Below the pieces are notes generated by a model. That model did no database searches. It was not told the origin of the DNA and saw only the letters and a program-made list of their open reading frames with translations. 14,636 nt of DNA, taken from the NCBI GenBank assembly GCA_003245395.1, contig QKDF01000072.1:1-14636 (forward strand), given 5' to 3'. Each line of letters opens with the position of its first letter. Positions within the stretch are counted from its first letter, which is position 1. Source of the stretch: Clostridia bacterium. GTDB taxonomy: Bacteria; Bacillota; Clostridia; Oscillospirales; Oscillospiraceae. A program made the position numbers and the translations under genes. Below are positions 7,995-14,636 of this stretch, one piece after another.

Positions 7995-8019
7995 GGCCGG
8001 TTTTCCCGGCTTGTTTTTT
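7993..8019 (+). terminator. short terminator-like hairpin in the blaI-transketolase intergenic region
   Basis: GCCGG (7996-8000), loop TTTTC, CCGGC (8006-8010), extended by AA/TT with one bulge, then TTGTTTTTT (8011-8019) on the plus strand. No plus-strand gene ends upstream, so if real it would stop antisense or read-through transcription before the transketolase promoter. The stem is short and this is a weak call. Confidence 0.4.
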
Positions 8020-8041
8020 CCCTGCAAACGCCCGGGATTTC

Positions 8042-8070
8042 TTGACAGGGCGGGGTAAATATGATACCGT
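8042..8070 (+). promoter_or_regulatory. promoter of the transketolase genes
   Basis: Perfect -35 TTGACA (8042-8047), 17-bp spacer and a poor -10 TACCGT (8065-8070). The weak -10 is helped by an upstream TGA, the extended -10 pattern TGn (8062-8064). The leader to the ATG is about 40 nt and holds GGAGGAG before the start codon. Confidence 0.7.
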
Positions 8071-8118
8071 AAAGCGAAAAGACCAAGCCCCGATTCTAAG
8101 GAATATGGAGGAGACAAT

Positions 8119-8934
8119 ATGACGACCCAAGACCTGACGAAATTCTGTACGCAAGTGCGTCGGGACATCATCAACATGACCGCCGACGCGGAAAGCGGCC
8201 ATCCCGGCGGCTCTTTGTCGGCTGTGGAGCTGATGAGTGCCGCGTTCTGCACTCAGATGCGGGTAAACCCGAAAAATCCCCACGATCCAGATCGCGATCG
8301 CTTCGTGCTGAGCAAGGGCCATGCCTGCCCCTGCTATTACGCCGTGCTGGGCGAGCTGGGCTTCTTCCCGAAGGAGGAGTTCCACACCTTCCGCCAGCTC
8401 CACTCCATGCTGCAGGGCCACCCCGACGCGAAGAAGGTTCCCGGCGTGGATGCGTCCACCGGCTCTCTGGGTCAGGGAATGTCCATTGCCGTGGGCATGG
8501 CGCTGGGCGCCAAGAGCCAGGGCAAGGATACCAAGGTATTTGCCATGTGCGGCGACGGCGAAAGTCAGGAGGGTCAGATCTGGGAAGCCTTCATGGCGGC
8601 CGCCCACTATAAGCTGGACAATCTGACGGTGCTGTTTGACAACAACGGCCTGCAGATCGACGGTTCCAACGATCAGGTCATGAGCCTGGGCGATCTGGCC
8701 GCCAAGCTGCGTGCCTTCGGCCTGGACGTGATTGAGCTGTCCGACGGCAACAACATCGAGGCGGTCGTCCGCGCGCTGGAAACCCCGGCCACTGCCGGCA
8801 AGCCCCGGTGCATTCTGGGCCACACGGTCAAGGGCAAGGGCGTTTCGTTCATGGAAAATCAGGCGGGCTGGCACGGCAAGGCGCCCAACGAGGAGCAGCG
8901 CCGTCAGGCTCTGGCGGAATTGGAGGGCAAGTAA
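8119..8934 (+). CDS. transketolase, N-terminal (thiamine diphosphate-binding) subunit
   Basis: First half of a split transketolase, which moves two-carbon units between sugar phosphates in the non-oxidative pentose phosphate pathway; it works only with the next gene product. The 271-residue protein carries SGHPGGSLSAVE (26-37, cofactor-contacting His28), SKGHACP (65-71), and the ThDP/Mg motif GDGESQEG (145-152) closing at DNN (174-176). DxS family N-terminal halves in Clostridia have this length. The ATG follows GGAGGAG with proper spacing. The stop is one base before the partner's ATG, so the pair is translationally linked, as expected for a 1:1 heteromer. Confidence 0.95.
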   Translation: MTTQDLTKFCTQVRRDIINMTADAESGHPGGSLSAVELMSAAFCTQMRVNPKNPHDPDRDRFVLSKGHACPCYYAVLGELGFFPKEEFHTFRQLHSMLQGHPDAKKVPGVDASTGSLGQGMSIAVGMALGAKSQGKDTKVFAMCGDGESQEGQIWEAFMAAAHYKLDNLTVLFDNNGLQIDGSNDQVMSLGDLAAKLRAFGLDVIELSDGNNIEAVVRALETPATAGKPRCILGHTVKGKGVSFMENQAGWHGKAPNEEQRRQALAELEGK

Positions 8935-8935
8935 G

Positions 8936-9862
8936 ATGGCTGAGAAAATTGCAACCCGCGTCGCCTACGGCGACGCTCTGGCGGAGCTGGGCGCAAAGAA
9001 CGACAAGGTTGTGGTGCTGGACGCGGATCTGTCCTGCTCCACCCAGACGGCCCGGTTCGCCAAGGTCTTCCCCGACCGCTTTTTCAACGTGGGCATCGCG
9101 GAGGCCAACCTGGTGGGCATCTCCGCGGGCATGTCTACCATGGGCCTGATCCCCTTCTGCTCCACGTTTGCCATGTTCGGCGCGGGCCGCGCCTATGAGC
9201 AGGTGCGCAACTCCGTGGCCTATCCCCACTTCAACGTCAAGCTGTGCATGACCCACGCGGGCGTATCCGTGGGCGAGGACGGCGGCAGCCACCAGTCCAT
9301 CGAGGATCTGGCCCTGATGCGGGTCATCCCCGGCATGACGGTCATTGTCCCCGCCGACGCCAACGAGACCCGCAAGGCGGTGTTCGCTCTGGCGGAGATG
9401 GACGGCCCTGCCTATCTGCGGCTGGGACGGCTGGCCTCCCCGGTGTTTGACAACGACCTGCCCTTCGAGATCGGCAAGGCCAACGTGCTGCGGGACGGCA
9501 AGGACGTGGCGGTATTTGCCTGCGGCCTGATGGTGGCCGAGGCGCTGGAAGCCGCGAAAATTTTGGAGGCGGAGGGCATTTCCGCCGCCGTGATCAACGT
9601 GCACACCATCAAGCCCATCGATTCCGCCTGTGTCGCCGAGTACGCTCAGAAGTGCGGCAAGGTGTTTACAGTGGAGGAGCACAGCGTCATCGGCGGCCTG
9701 GGCGACGCCGTGGCGGATGTGCTGATCGGCAAGGTGGCCTGCGGCTTCCACAAAATCGGCGTGAATGACCAGTTCGGTCAGTCCGGCAAGGCCCCGGAAG
9801 TGCTCAAGGAGTACGGCCTGACTGCCCCCCAGATCGCCGAAACCATCAAGGCGGGCCTGTAA
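8936..9862 (+). CDS. transketolase, C-terminal subunit (pyrimidine-binding and C-terminal domains)
   Basis: Second half of the split transketolase. The 308-residue product starts MAEKIATRVAYGDALAELGA. It has NVGIAEANLVGISAGM (51-66), with Glu56 as the glutamate that activates the thiamine aminopyrimidine ring, and THAGVSVGEDGGSHQSIED (106-124), a transketolase hallmark for sugar phosphate and cofactor contacts. The C-terminal third is the Rossmann-like transketolase C domain (GKDVAVFACG...TIKPID). The frame is open further upstream, but the ATG at 8936 matches the family start. GGAGG (8922-8926), inside the preceding gene, serves as its ribosome binding site. Length and motifs are complete. 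DXP synthase is excluded because that enzyme is normally one chain and uses a different pattern in these motifs. Confidence 0.95.
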   Translation: MAEKIATRVAYGDALAELGAKNDKVVVLDADLSCSTQTARFAKVFPDRFFNVGIAEANLVGISAGMSTMGLIPFCSTFAMFGAGRAYEQVRNSVAYPHFNVKLCMTHAGVSVGEDGGSHQSIEDLALMRVIPGMTVIVPADANETRKAVFALAEMDGPAYLRLGRLASPVFDNDLPFEIGKANVLRDGKDVAVFACGLMVAEALEAAKILEAEGISAAVINVHTIKPIDSACVAEYAQKCGKVFTVEEHSVIGGLGDAVADVLIGKVACGFHKIGVNDQFGQSGKAPEVLKEYGLTAPQIAETIKAGL

Positions 9863-9890
9863 AGGCGGTTTCCTTTCGGAAAAAGGTTTG

Positions 9891-9932
9891 AAAAGCCCCC
9901 GGCGCGGATTTTCCGCGCCGGGGGCTTTTTTT
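9891..9932. terminator. strong bidirectional intrinsic terminator between the transketolase and SLH genes
   Basis: A very GC-rich perfect stem, AAAAGCCCCCGGCGCGGA (9891-9908) against 9912-9929, three-base loop, with a T tract on the plus strand to 9932 and the mirror A/T tract on the minus strand. It sits between the convergent ends of the transketolase genes (plus) and the SLH protein gene (minus) and can serve both. Confidence 0.95.
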
Positions 9933-9954
9933 GTTCAGCCGCAGGCTGTTTTTT

Positions 9955-11007
9955 TTACTTTGTCCAGGGCGCACCGATCACGGCGTAGCCGTCGGCGTCG
10001 ATGGAAAAATTGGAGGAAGTGCCCGTCAGATATCCCCGGGCAGAGGCGATCTTGTCTTTGATGGAGGCGTAGGTCTGGGCATCCACAGTCTCGGTAAAGA
10101 CCCGGATCTCACCCGCCGCCAGCTCCGTGGTTCCGACCATCATGGTGAATGCCATGCCGTCGGACCAGCGATACAGCTCGTTTCCGGCCGCGTCAAAGAG
10201 CACGAAATCGAACAGCTGCCCGGAGCTGTGCGTAAAGGAAATCGCCTTGTCGGTGTGGTTGTGCACCGACAGCGTCAGCTCCAGCGCGCCGTCTTTCTCC
10301 GCAGCCGAAGCCGTGATATCCACGCCGGAGCGGTAGCCCGCCAGCCAGTCGGCCAGACGGCCCGCCACGGTGACAGCTTGGGCCCGGGTTGCGGGAGCCA
10401 GGGGACGAAAGTAGTTGCTCCCCACGCCGTTGACCAGATTCTTTGTAACCGCTTCGGCCACATCCAAACGGTACGCGTCCGATATCTGGGCGTCATCCGC
10501 GAAGGACAGGGCGGCAATCATCGGAAGCCGAAATGCACCGTCGGCGGAATACCGCAGGGCGTTCATGGTGTAATGCACCATCTCCTGCCGGGTCAGGGCG
10601 TCCGACGGACGGAACGCACCCGTGTCGTCCACGATGCCCAGCGTCGCCAGGTCATACAGATCCCCCGCGCCGGTGTCCGAATTGGACACATCGTCAAAGT
10701 ATGTTCCAATGTCCGTCGCCGCAAAATAGTTGATTTGGATTCCCAGCACCTGATGCAGAAGGCGGGCGAATTCCATACGCGTTGTGCTCTGATTGGGGTG
10801 GAACAGCCCGTCGTCCCCCACGAACAGCGCCCCGTAGTCCATGGCCGGTGTCTTGCACCAGGTTCCTTCCACGTCGGCATACGTGAGCTTCGCGGAGATG
10901 GGTACCGCGGTAATCGGCTCATCCGTCTGTGCCGTGGCGGGCAGCACCAATGCGGCGCACAGCGCCGCGGACAAAACCCCCGCCACCAGCGTTTTCAGCG
11001 ATCTCAT
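9955..11007 (-). CDS. secreted protein with three SLH repeats and a C-terminal BsuPI-like domain
   Basis: Predicted cell-surface protein. The 350 residues begin with a signal peptide (MRSLKTLVAGVLSAALCAAL, likely cut after ATAQ, residue 27). Three S-layer homology repeats follow: about 42-90 (LFVGDDGLFHPNQSTTRMEF), 104-151 (YFDDV...FRPSDALTRQEM) and 169-222 (FADDAQ...YFRPLAPATRAQ). Such repeats bind pyruvylated secondary wall polymers in known families. Residues about 240-310 match the BsuPI (intracellular proteinase inhibitor) pattern: LTLSVHNHTDKAISFTHSSG, then DFVLFDAAGNELYRWSDG and LAAGE. In this setting BsuPI is probably an Ig-like fold, not proof of protease inhibition. I chose the ATG at 11007 because it opens the signal peptide and has GAGAGGAA upstream; the longer open frame to 11085 lacks both. 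It ends at the shared terminator. Confidence 0.9.
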   Translation of the reverse strand: MRSLKTLVAGVLSAALCAALVLPATAQTDEPITAVPISAKLTYADVEGTWCKTPAMDYGALFVGDDGLFHPNQSTTRMEFARLLHQVLGIQINYFAATDIGTYFDDVSNSDTGAGDLYDLATLGIVDDTGAFRPSDALTRQEMVHYTMNALRYSADGAFRLPMIAALSFADDAQISDAYRLDVAEAVTKNLVNGVGSNYFRPLAPATRAQAVTVAGRLADWLAGYRSGVDITASAAEKDGALELTLSVHNHTDKAISFTHSSGQLFDFVLFDAAGNELYRWSDGMAFTMMVGTTELAAGEIRVFTETVDAQTYASIKDKIASARGYLTGTSSNFSIDADGYAVIGAPWTK

Positions 11008-11109
11008 GCAAATTCCTCTCTTTCCGCCGCGAAGCCCGGGAACCGTCCCCACTCCGCAGCCCTTTTTTCCCGGGGCGGCCCGCATTCGGCGCGTCCCTCT
11101 GTTTTGTAT

Positions 11110-11135
11110 GACGGAACCCGGCCGAATTTTGTTCC
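11110..11135 (-). promoter_or_regulatory. possible ECF-sigma-type promoter of the SLH protein gene
   Basis: On the minus strand, GGAAC (11131-11135), 17 bp, then CGTC (11110-11113). This matches the AAC -35 and CGT -10 signature of extracytoplasmic-function sigma factors (compare Bacillus SigM/SigX/SigW promoters). I see no good housekeeping promoter between the gapA terminator and the gene. The GC-rich leader of about 95 nt holds inverted arms TTCCCGGG/CCCGGGAA (11035-11042 with 11067-11074). Inference from motif only. Confidence 0.45.
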
Positions 11136-11146
11136 AGCATTTTCCG

Positions 11147-11195
11147 GTAAAAAAGAAGGAAGCCGCCTTCCGGAGGTCGGATCCGGAAGGCGGCT
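11147..11195 (-). terminator. intrinsic terminator of gapA
   Basis: Perfect 14-bp arms AGCCGCCTTCCGGA (11161-11174) and its complement (11182-11195), 7-nt loop. On the minus strand they are followed by TTCCTTCTTTTTT, a slightly interrupted U tract. It starts 17 nt after the gapA stop. Confidence 0.92.
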
Positions 11196-11212
11196 GGGAA
11201 AAGAGGCCGGGA

Positions 11213-12268
<1,056 letters not shown>

Positions 12269-12272
12269 TCAT

Positions 12273-12304
12273 AAACGATTGCGCAAACGATTTGTTAAAC
12301 GATT
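12273..12304. repeat. three AAACGATT operator-like repeats at 12-bp period in the gapA leader
   Basis: AAACGATT occurs at 12273-12280, 12285-12292 and 12297-12304, an exact 12-bp period. Each copy fits AAnCGnTT, the core of LacI-family and CcpA (cre) operators. Between and around them lie TTGCGCAA (12279-12286) and GCGCAAACG (12281-12289), the latter equal to a PurR-type half-site. The array covers about +2 to +33 of the gapA transcript, a position suited to repression by blocking. It is likely the target of the divergent LacI-family protein or of CcpA; the copy at 12297 fits the cre consensus best (8 of 10 fixed positions). Confidence 0.75.
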
Positions 12305-12312
12305 ACATCTAC

Positions 12313-12341
12313 ATGCTATCACATCCTTTTTTCTTTGACAA
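12313..12341 (-). promoter_or_regulatory. promoter of gapA
   Basis: On the minus strand, TTGTCA (12336-12341), 17-bp spacer and TAGCAT (12313-12318), with an A-rich spacer. The start point near 12306 gives an 80-nt leader to the gapA ATG that holds the AAACGATT array. Confidence 0.75.
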
Positions 12342-12367
12342 CTGGCAATTCTGATAATGTTGCCAGT
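12341..12367. promoter_or_regulatory. 8-bp inverted repeat abutting the gapA -35 box
   Basis: ACTGGCAA (12341-12348) and TTGCCAGT (12360-12367) form perfect arms 11 bp apart, centres 19 bp apart, which places both on one face of the helix. It lies directly upstream of the gapA -35 box, a typical activator or dual-function site. It does not resemble the AAACGATT repeats, so a second regulator is likely. As RNA it lacks a U tract and is not a terminator. Confidence 0.55.
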
Positions 12368-12439
12368 GCTTAATTGTGAAAATTCGATAATAAGGTATGT
12401 AAAACTTTGCATCGCGTCAGAAAAAAAGCACGGAAGGAC

Positions 12440-12468
12440 TTGACGTTGGCAGGAAAGCGGCATATACT
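12440..12468 (+). promoter_or_regulatory. promoter of the LacI-family regulator gene
   Basis: TTGACG (12440-12445), 17-bp spacer and TATACT (12463-12468), a good housekeeping promoter starting near 12475. The 50-nt leader holds TTGCGTAA (12485-12492) and TTGCGCAA (12506-12513), 21 bp (two helical turns) apart. Both are related to the TTGCGCAA in the gapA leader, so autorepression is likely. Confidence 0.8.
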
Positions 12469-12524
12469 GTGATAAACTAATTGATTGCGTAATATTCATT
12501 ACAACTTGCGCAAGAGGTGGAGCA

Positions 12525-13541
12525 ATGAAAGTGACGATCAGCGACGTGGCAAAACTGGCCGGGGTCTCCACGGCCACGGTCTCCCATACTATTAATAATA
12601 CCCGCTACGTATCCTCCGAAACCAAGGATAAGGTTTTTGCGGCCATCGCCCAGCTGGGCTACACACCGGACGCCTCGGCCCGAAGCTTCCGCACCGGCAA
12701 GAAAAAGACCATTGGCTTTATTGTGCCCGATATCTCAAATAAATTCTTCGCCACCATGATCGAATCCGTGGAAACTTATCTCTCCGGCAAGGGGTACCAC
12801 CTTATTGTCGCCAACACGAAGGAGGATATCGTCCGGGAAGAGACCAATATCCGCCTGCTGACGGCGGGTCTGGTGGACGGACTGCTGCTGGCCAGCACCA
12901 TGGATAACTTCCAGCAGCTCGACGCTCTGATCCCCCCTGGGTTCCCCGTGGTGTTGGTGGACCGGGTGTTTGATGTGAAAAAGTATGCCTCCGTGTGCGT
13001 ATCCAACTTCCAGCCCATCTACCGCAGCGTCTGCCGCCTGGTGGGCAAAGGTGACCGGCGTATCGGCATCATCGGCGGTCTGCCCCGGCTGAGCACCACC
13101 AAAGAGCGTATCTCCGCCTATCAGCAGGCCATCGTGGACTGCGGCCTGCCCCCGGAGGAGACCTTTATCCGCTACGGCGACTCCATGGAAAACAGCGCCT
13201 GCGGCTGCCTCGACGATCTGATGGAGCAGGGCTGTGACGCCGTGATTGTCACCAACGGCCTGATGGCTTCCGAGGCCATTACTTACCTCCACCGCAGAGG
13301 TGTTCACCTGTCCAAGGACATCGATCTGGTGAGTTTTGTGGACTACGAATCTGACTTTTATGAGCTTTACGCAAATCAGATTGACTCCATCATTCAGCCG
13401 GTGGACGCACTTGGCTCCGCCGCCGGTGAGGAGATTCTCAAGCGGGTGGAAAATCCCGACACGCCCATCTTTGAAAAGGTGCTCACCTCCACTTATAAGC
13501 CCTATGACCAGCCCCGGTCCTGGAATCATTCCGACCGCTGA
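12525..13541 (+). CDS. LacI/PurR-family transcriptional regulator
   Basis: The 338-residue protein has an N-terminal HTH (MKVTISDVAKLAGVSTATVS, residues 1-20), closest in style to PurR in its recognition helix VSTATVSHTIN. A hinge helix follows (ASARSFRTGK, 50-59), then a periplasmic-binding-protein-like effector domain (about 62-330) starting KTIGFIVPDISNKFF. The hinge position that is the minor-groove leucine (PurR Leu54) is Phe55 here. The effector cannot be named; a sugar, sugar phosphate or Hpr-Ser-P-type input would suit a gapA regulator. The ATG has GGTGGAG about 3-9 nt upstream. It is divergent from gapA with related operators in both leaders, and has its own terminator. Control of gapA is inferred. 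Confidence 0.92.
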   Translation: MKVTISDVAKLAGVSTATVSHTINNTRYVSSETKDKVFAAIAQLGYTPDASARSFRTGKKKTIGFIVPDISNKFFATMIESVETYLSGKGYHLIVANTKEDIVREETNIRLLTAGLVDGLLLASTMDNFQQLDALIPPGFPVVLVDRVFDVKKYASVCVSNFQPIYRSVCRLVGKGDRRIGIIGGLPRLSTTKERISAYQQAIVDCGLPPEETFIRYGDSMENSACGCLDDLMEQGCDAVIVTNGLMASEAITYLHRRGVHLSKDIDLVSFVDYESDFYELYANQIDSIIQPVDALGSAAGEEILKRVENPDTPIFEKVLTSTYKPYDQPRSWNHSDR

Positions 13542-13601
13542 GTGCGGCTTTCCGCCGTACGGATGGGGCGATGTTTTCCCGCGCACCGTATCAAATGAAT
13601 C

Positions 13602-13639
13602 AACAGCGCCCGCCGTTGCTCGGCGGGCGCTGTTTTTTT
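13602..13639 (+). terminator. intrinsic terminator of the LacI-family regulator gene
   Basis: Perfect 14-bp stem AACAGCGCCCGCCG (13602-13615) with 13621-13634, 5-nt loop TTGCT, followed by a run of T to 13639. It begins 60 nt after the regulator stop. Confidence 0.95.
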
Positions 13640-13867
13640 GCTGCGCCCGGGCGTTTTATAGAGATCTGCGCCGGTTCTGCACGGTTTACGTAAAGTGTTT
13701 TCCGCGCCATTTGCTTACGTTAACGGGTTTTTTGCTCTTTTGACGGTTTGAGAGGCGTCGGACGGTTCTCGCCCGGCCTCCGCGCCATATACTGAGAACG
13801 ACGGCCCGGTCAGCCTGTCCCCGGACAGGCGCGCCGCCGAAACTGAGAAAAAGGAGCGGAAAAGCCC
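13640..13867 (+). promoter_or_regulatory. upstream region of the glycosyltransferase gene, with tentative -10 box and palindromes
   Basis: This gene-free stretch should hold the promoter of the glycosyltransferase. A good -10, TATACT (13788-13793), is present, but no convincing -35 lies 16-18 bp upstream. TTGACG (13740-13745) is too far away (42 bp) to pair with it. Inverted arms GTTCTC (13765-13770) and GAGAAC (13794-13799) flank the -10. Further upstream are the perfect palindrome TTTACGTAAA (13685-13694) and the related TTACGTTAA (13715-13723), 29 bp apart. The leader contains a small hairpin, CCTGTC/GACAGG (13814-13829). Regulators are unknown. Confidence 0.4.
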
Positions 13868-14636
13868 ATGAGTCATCTTCGAATCGGCGTTTACGCCATC
13901 TGCAAAAACGAGGAAGCCTTTGTCAGCCGCTGGATGGACGCCGTTTCGGAGGCGGACATTGTGGTGGTGGTCGACACCGGCTCCACCGACGGCACGGTGG
14001 AGGCTCTGCGGGCGCGGGGCGCCGTGGTCTATGAGGAGACCTTCTCCCCCTGGCGGTTCGACACTGCCCGCAATGCCGCCCTCGACCACCTGCCGGAGAA
14101 TCAGGACATCTGCGTCTCCATCGATTTGGATGAGATTTTCGAGCCCGGCTGGCGAAAAAAGCTGGAGGACGCCTGGCTGCCGGACACTACCCGCGCCAAG
14201 TATTCCTACGTCTGGAGCCATCACCCCGACGGCTCGCCCGACCTGGTCTATCCCAGAGAGAAAATCCACAGCCGACGGGGCTACCGCTGGGTTCGGCCCG
14301 TCCACGAGGTTCTGGAATACGAACGCCCGGAGGAGGAGCACTCCATCTGGGTGGACGGCCTGGTGCTGCACCACTATCCCGATCTGAACAAGCCCCGGGC
14401 TCAATATCTGCCTTTGCTGGAGCTGTCCGTGCAGGAGGCCCCGGACGATGACCGGGCGCAGTTCTGGCTGGGCCGGGAGTACGTGTTTCACGGCGAGTAT
14501 GCCAAGGCGATGCGTACCCTGCAGGCCCATCTGGCCCTCCCCTCGGCCCGTTGGGACGAGGAGCGCAGCGCTTCCATGCGCCTGCTGGCGGAGTGCTGCC
14601 GCAATCTGGGGGATAGCGAAGGAGAAAAAGCCTGGC
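13868..14636 (+). CDS. GT2-family glycosyltransferase with TPR-like C-terminal region, partial
   Basis: The first 256 residues are visible and the frame is open to the window edge. The N-terminus IGVYAICKNEEAFVSRWMDA and VVVVDTGSTDGTVEALRARG (32-51) are the nucleotide-sugar-binding part of a GT-A fold family 2 enzyme. SIDLDEIFEPGW (84-95) supplies the DxD-like metal site (Asp86, Asp88). HSRRGYRWVRPVHEVLEY follows, as in the short GT2 proteins that carry tetratricopeptide repeats. Residues about 205-256 (AQFWLGREYVFHGEYAKAMRTL and on) look like one or more TPR helices. The ATG has AAGGAG (13851-13856) 11 nt upstream. It has no signal peptide and no membrane segment so far. Acceptor (protein, peptide or glycan) unknown. 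Confidence 0.88.
   Translation, partial: MSHLRIGVYAICKNEEAFVSRWMDAVSEADIVVVVDTGSTDGTVEALRARGAVVYEETFSPWRFDTARNAALDHLPENQDICVSIDLDEIFEPGWRKKLEDAWLPDTTRAKYSYVWSHHPDGSPDLVYPREKIHSRRGYRWVRPVHEVLEYERPEEEHSIWVDGLVLHHYPDLNKPRAQYLPLLELSVQEAPDDDRAQFWLGREYVFHGEYAKAMRTLQAHLALPSARWDEERSASMRLLAECCRNLGDSEGEKAW

Noticed and set aside
12294..12310. Rex (redox) operator upstream of gapA, because TTGTTAA occurs at 12292-12298
   Set aside because: Only one half-site fits TTGTTAAnnnnTTAACAA; the second arm keeps just TTA. The LacI/CcpA-type cores explain the region better.
12735..13586. Minus-strand open frame of about 280 codons opposite the LacI-family gene
   Set aside because: Antisense shadow of a clear LacI-family gene; no start signals and biased composition.
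13740..13745. TTGACG as the -35 of the glycosyltransferase promoter
   Set aside because: No -10 box at 16-18 bp spacing; the only good -10 (13788-13793) is 42 bp downstream.

Overview
The window looks like ordinary chromosome from a GC-rich Clostridia bacterium (Bacillota), most probably of the Oscillospiraceae type (Flavonifractor/Oscillibacter/Intestinimonas-like). The reasons are the split two-subunit transketolase, a BlaI plus M56/DUF4825 pair, an SLH-BsuPI secreted protein, Gram-positive style ribosome binding sites and U-tract terminators. The genus is a guess from gene style, not a database result. I see no mobile element, CRISPR array, tRNA, rRNA or prophage gene.

Left part (1-5560, all minus strand). 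An arginine biosynthesis operon reads argG-argH-argC, with argC running off the left edge. Its promoter at 3396-3425 carries a near-perfect ArgR operator (ARG box). Upstream and co-oriented lie fumC (class II fumarase) and a GNAT acetyltransferase separated by one base. Because ArgH releases fumarate, fumC beside the operon makes metabolic sense.

Middle part (5563-9954). A blaI-blaR1-type two-gene operon (minus strand) has overlapping stop and start codons. It has its own promoter with two matched operator palindromes and ends in a strong terminator that contains the blaR1 stop codon. No beta-lactamase or penicillin-binding domain is present; the sensor carries a C-terminal DUF4825-like domain. 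Divergently transcribed on the plus strand are the N- and C-terminal transketolase subunits, followed by a strong bidirectional terminator.

Right part (9955-14636). A secreted protein with three SLH repeats and a BsuPI-like domain (minus strand) has a possible ECF-sigma promoter. Then comes gapA (minus strand), divergent from a LacI/PurR-family regulator (plus strand). The gapA leader carries three copies of AAACGATT at an exact 12-bp period, and related TTGCGCAA-type sites occur in the regulator's own leader. This suggests that the regulator (or CcpA) controls both transcripts. At the right edge a GT2-type glycosyltransferase with a TPR-like tail runs out of the window.

I do not see a clearly new defence or biosynthetic system. 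The most interesting signals are regulatory: the 12-bp operator series in the gapA leader, the unusual twin BlaI operators, and the sensor with an unassigned extracellular domain.
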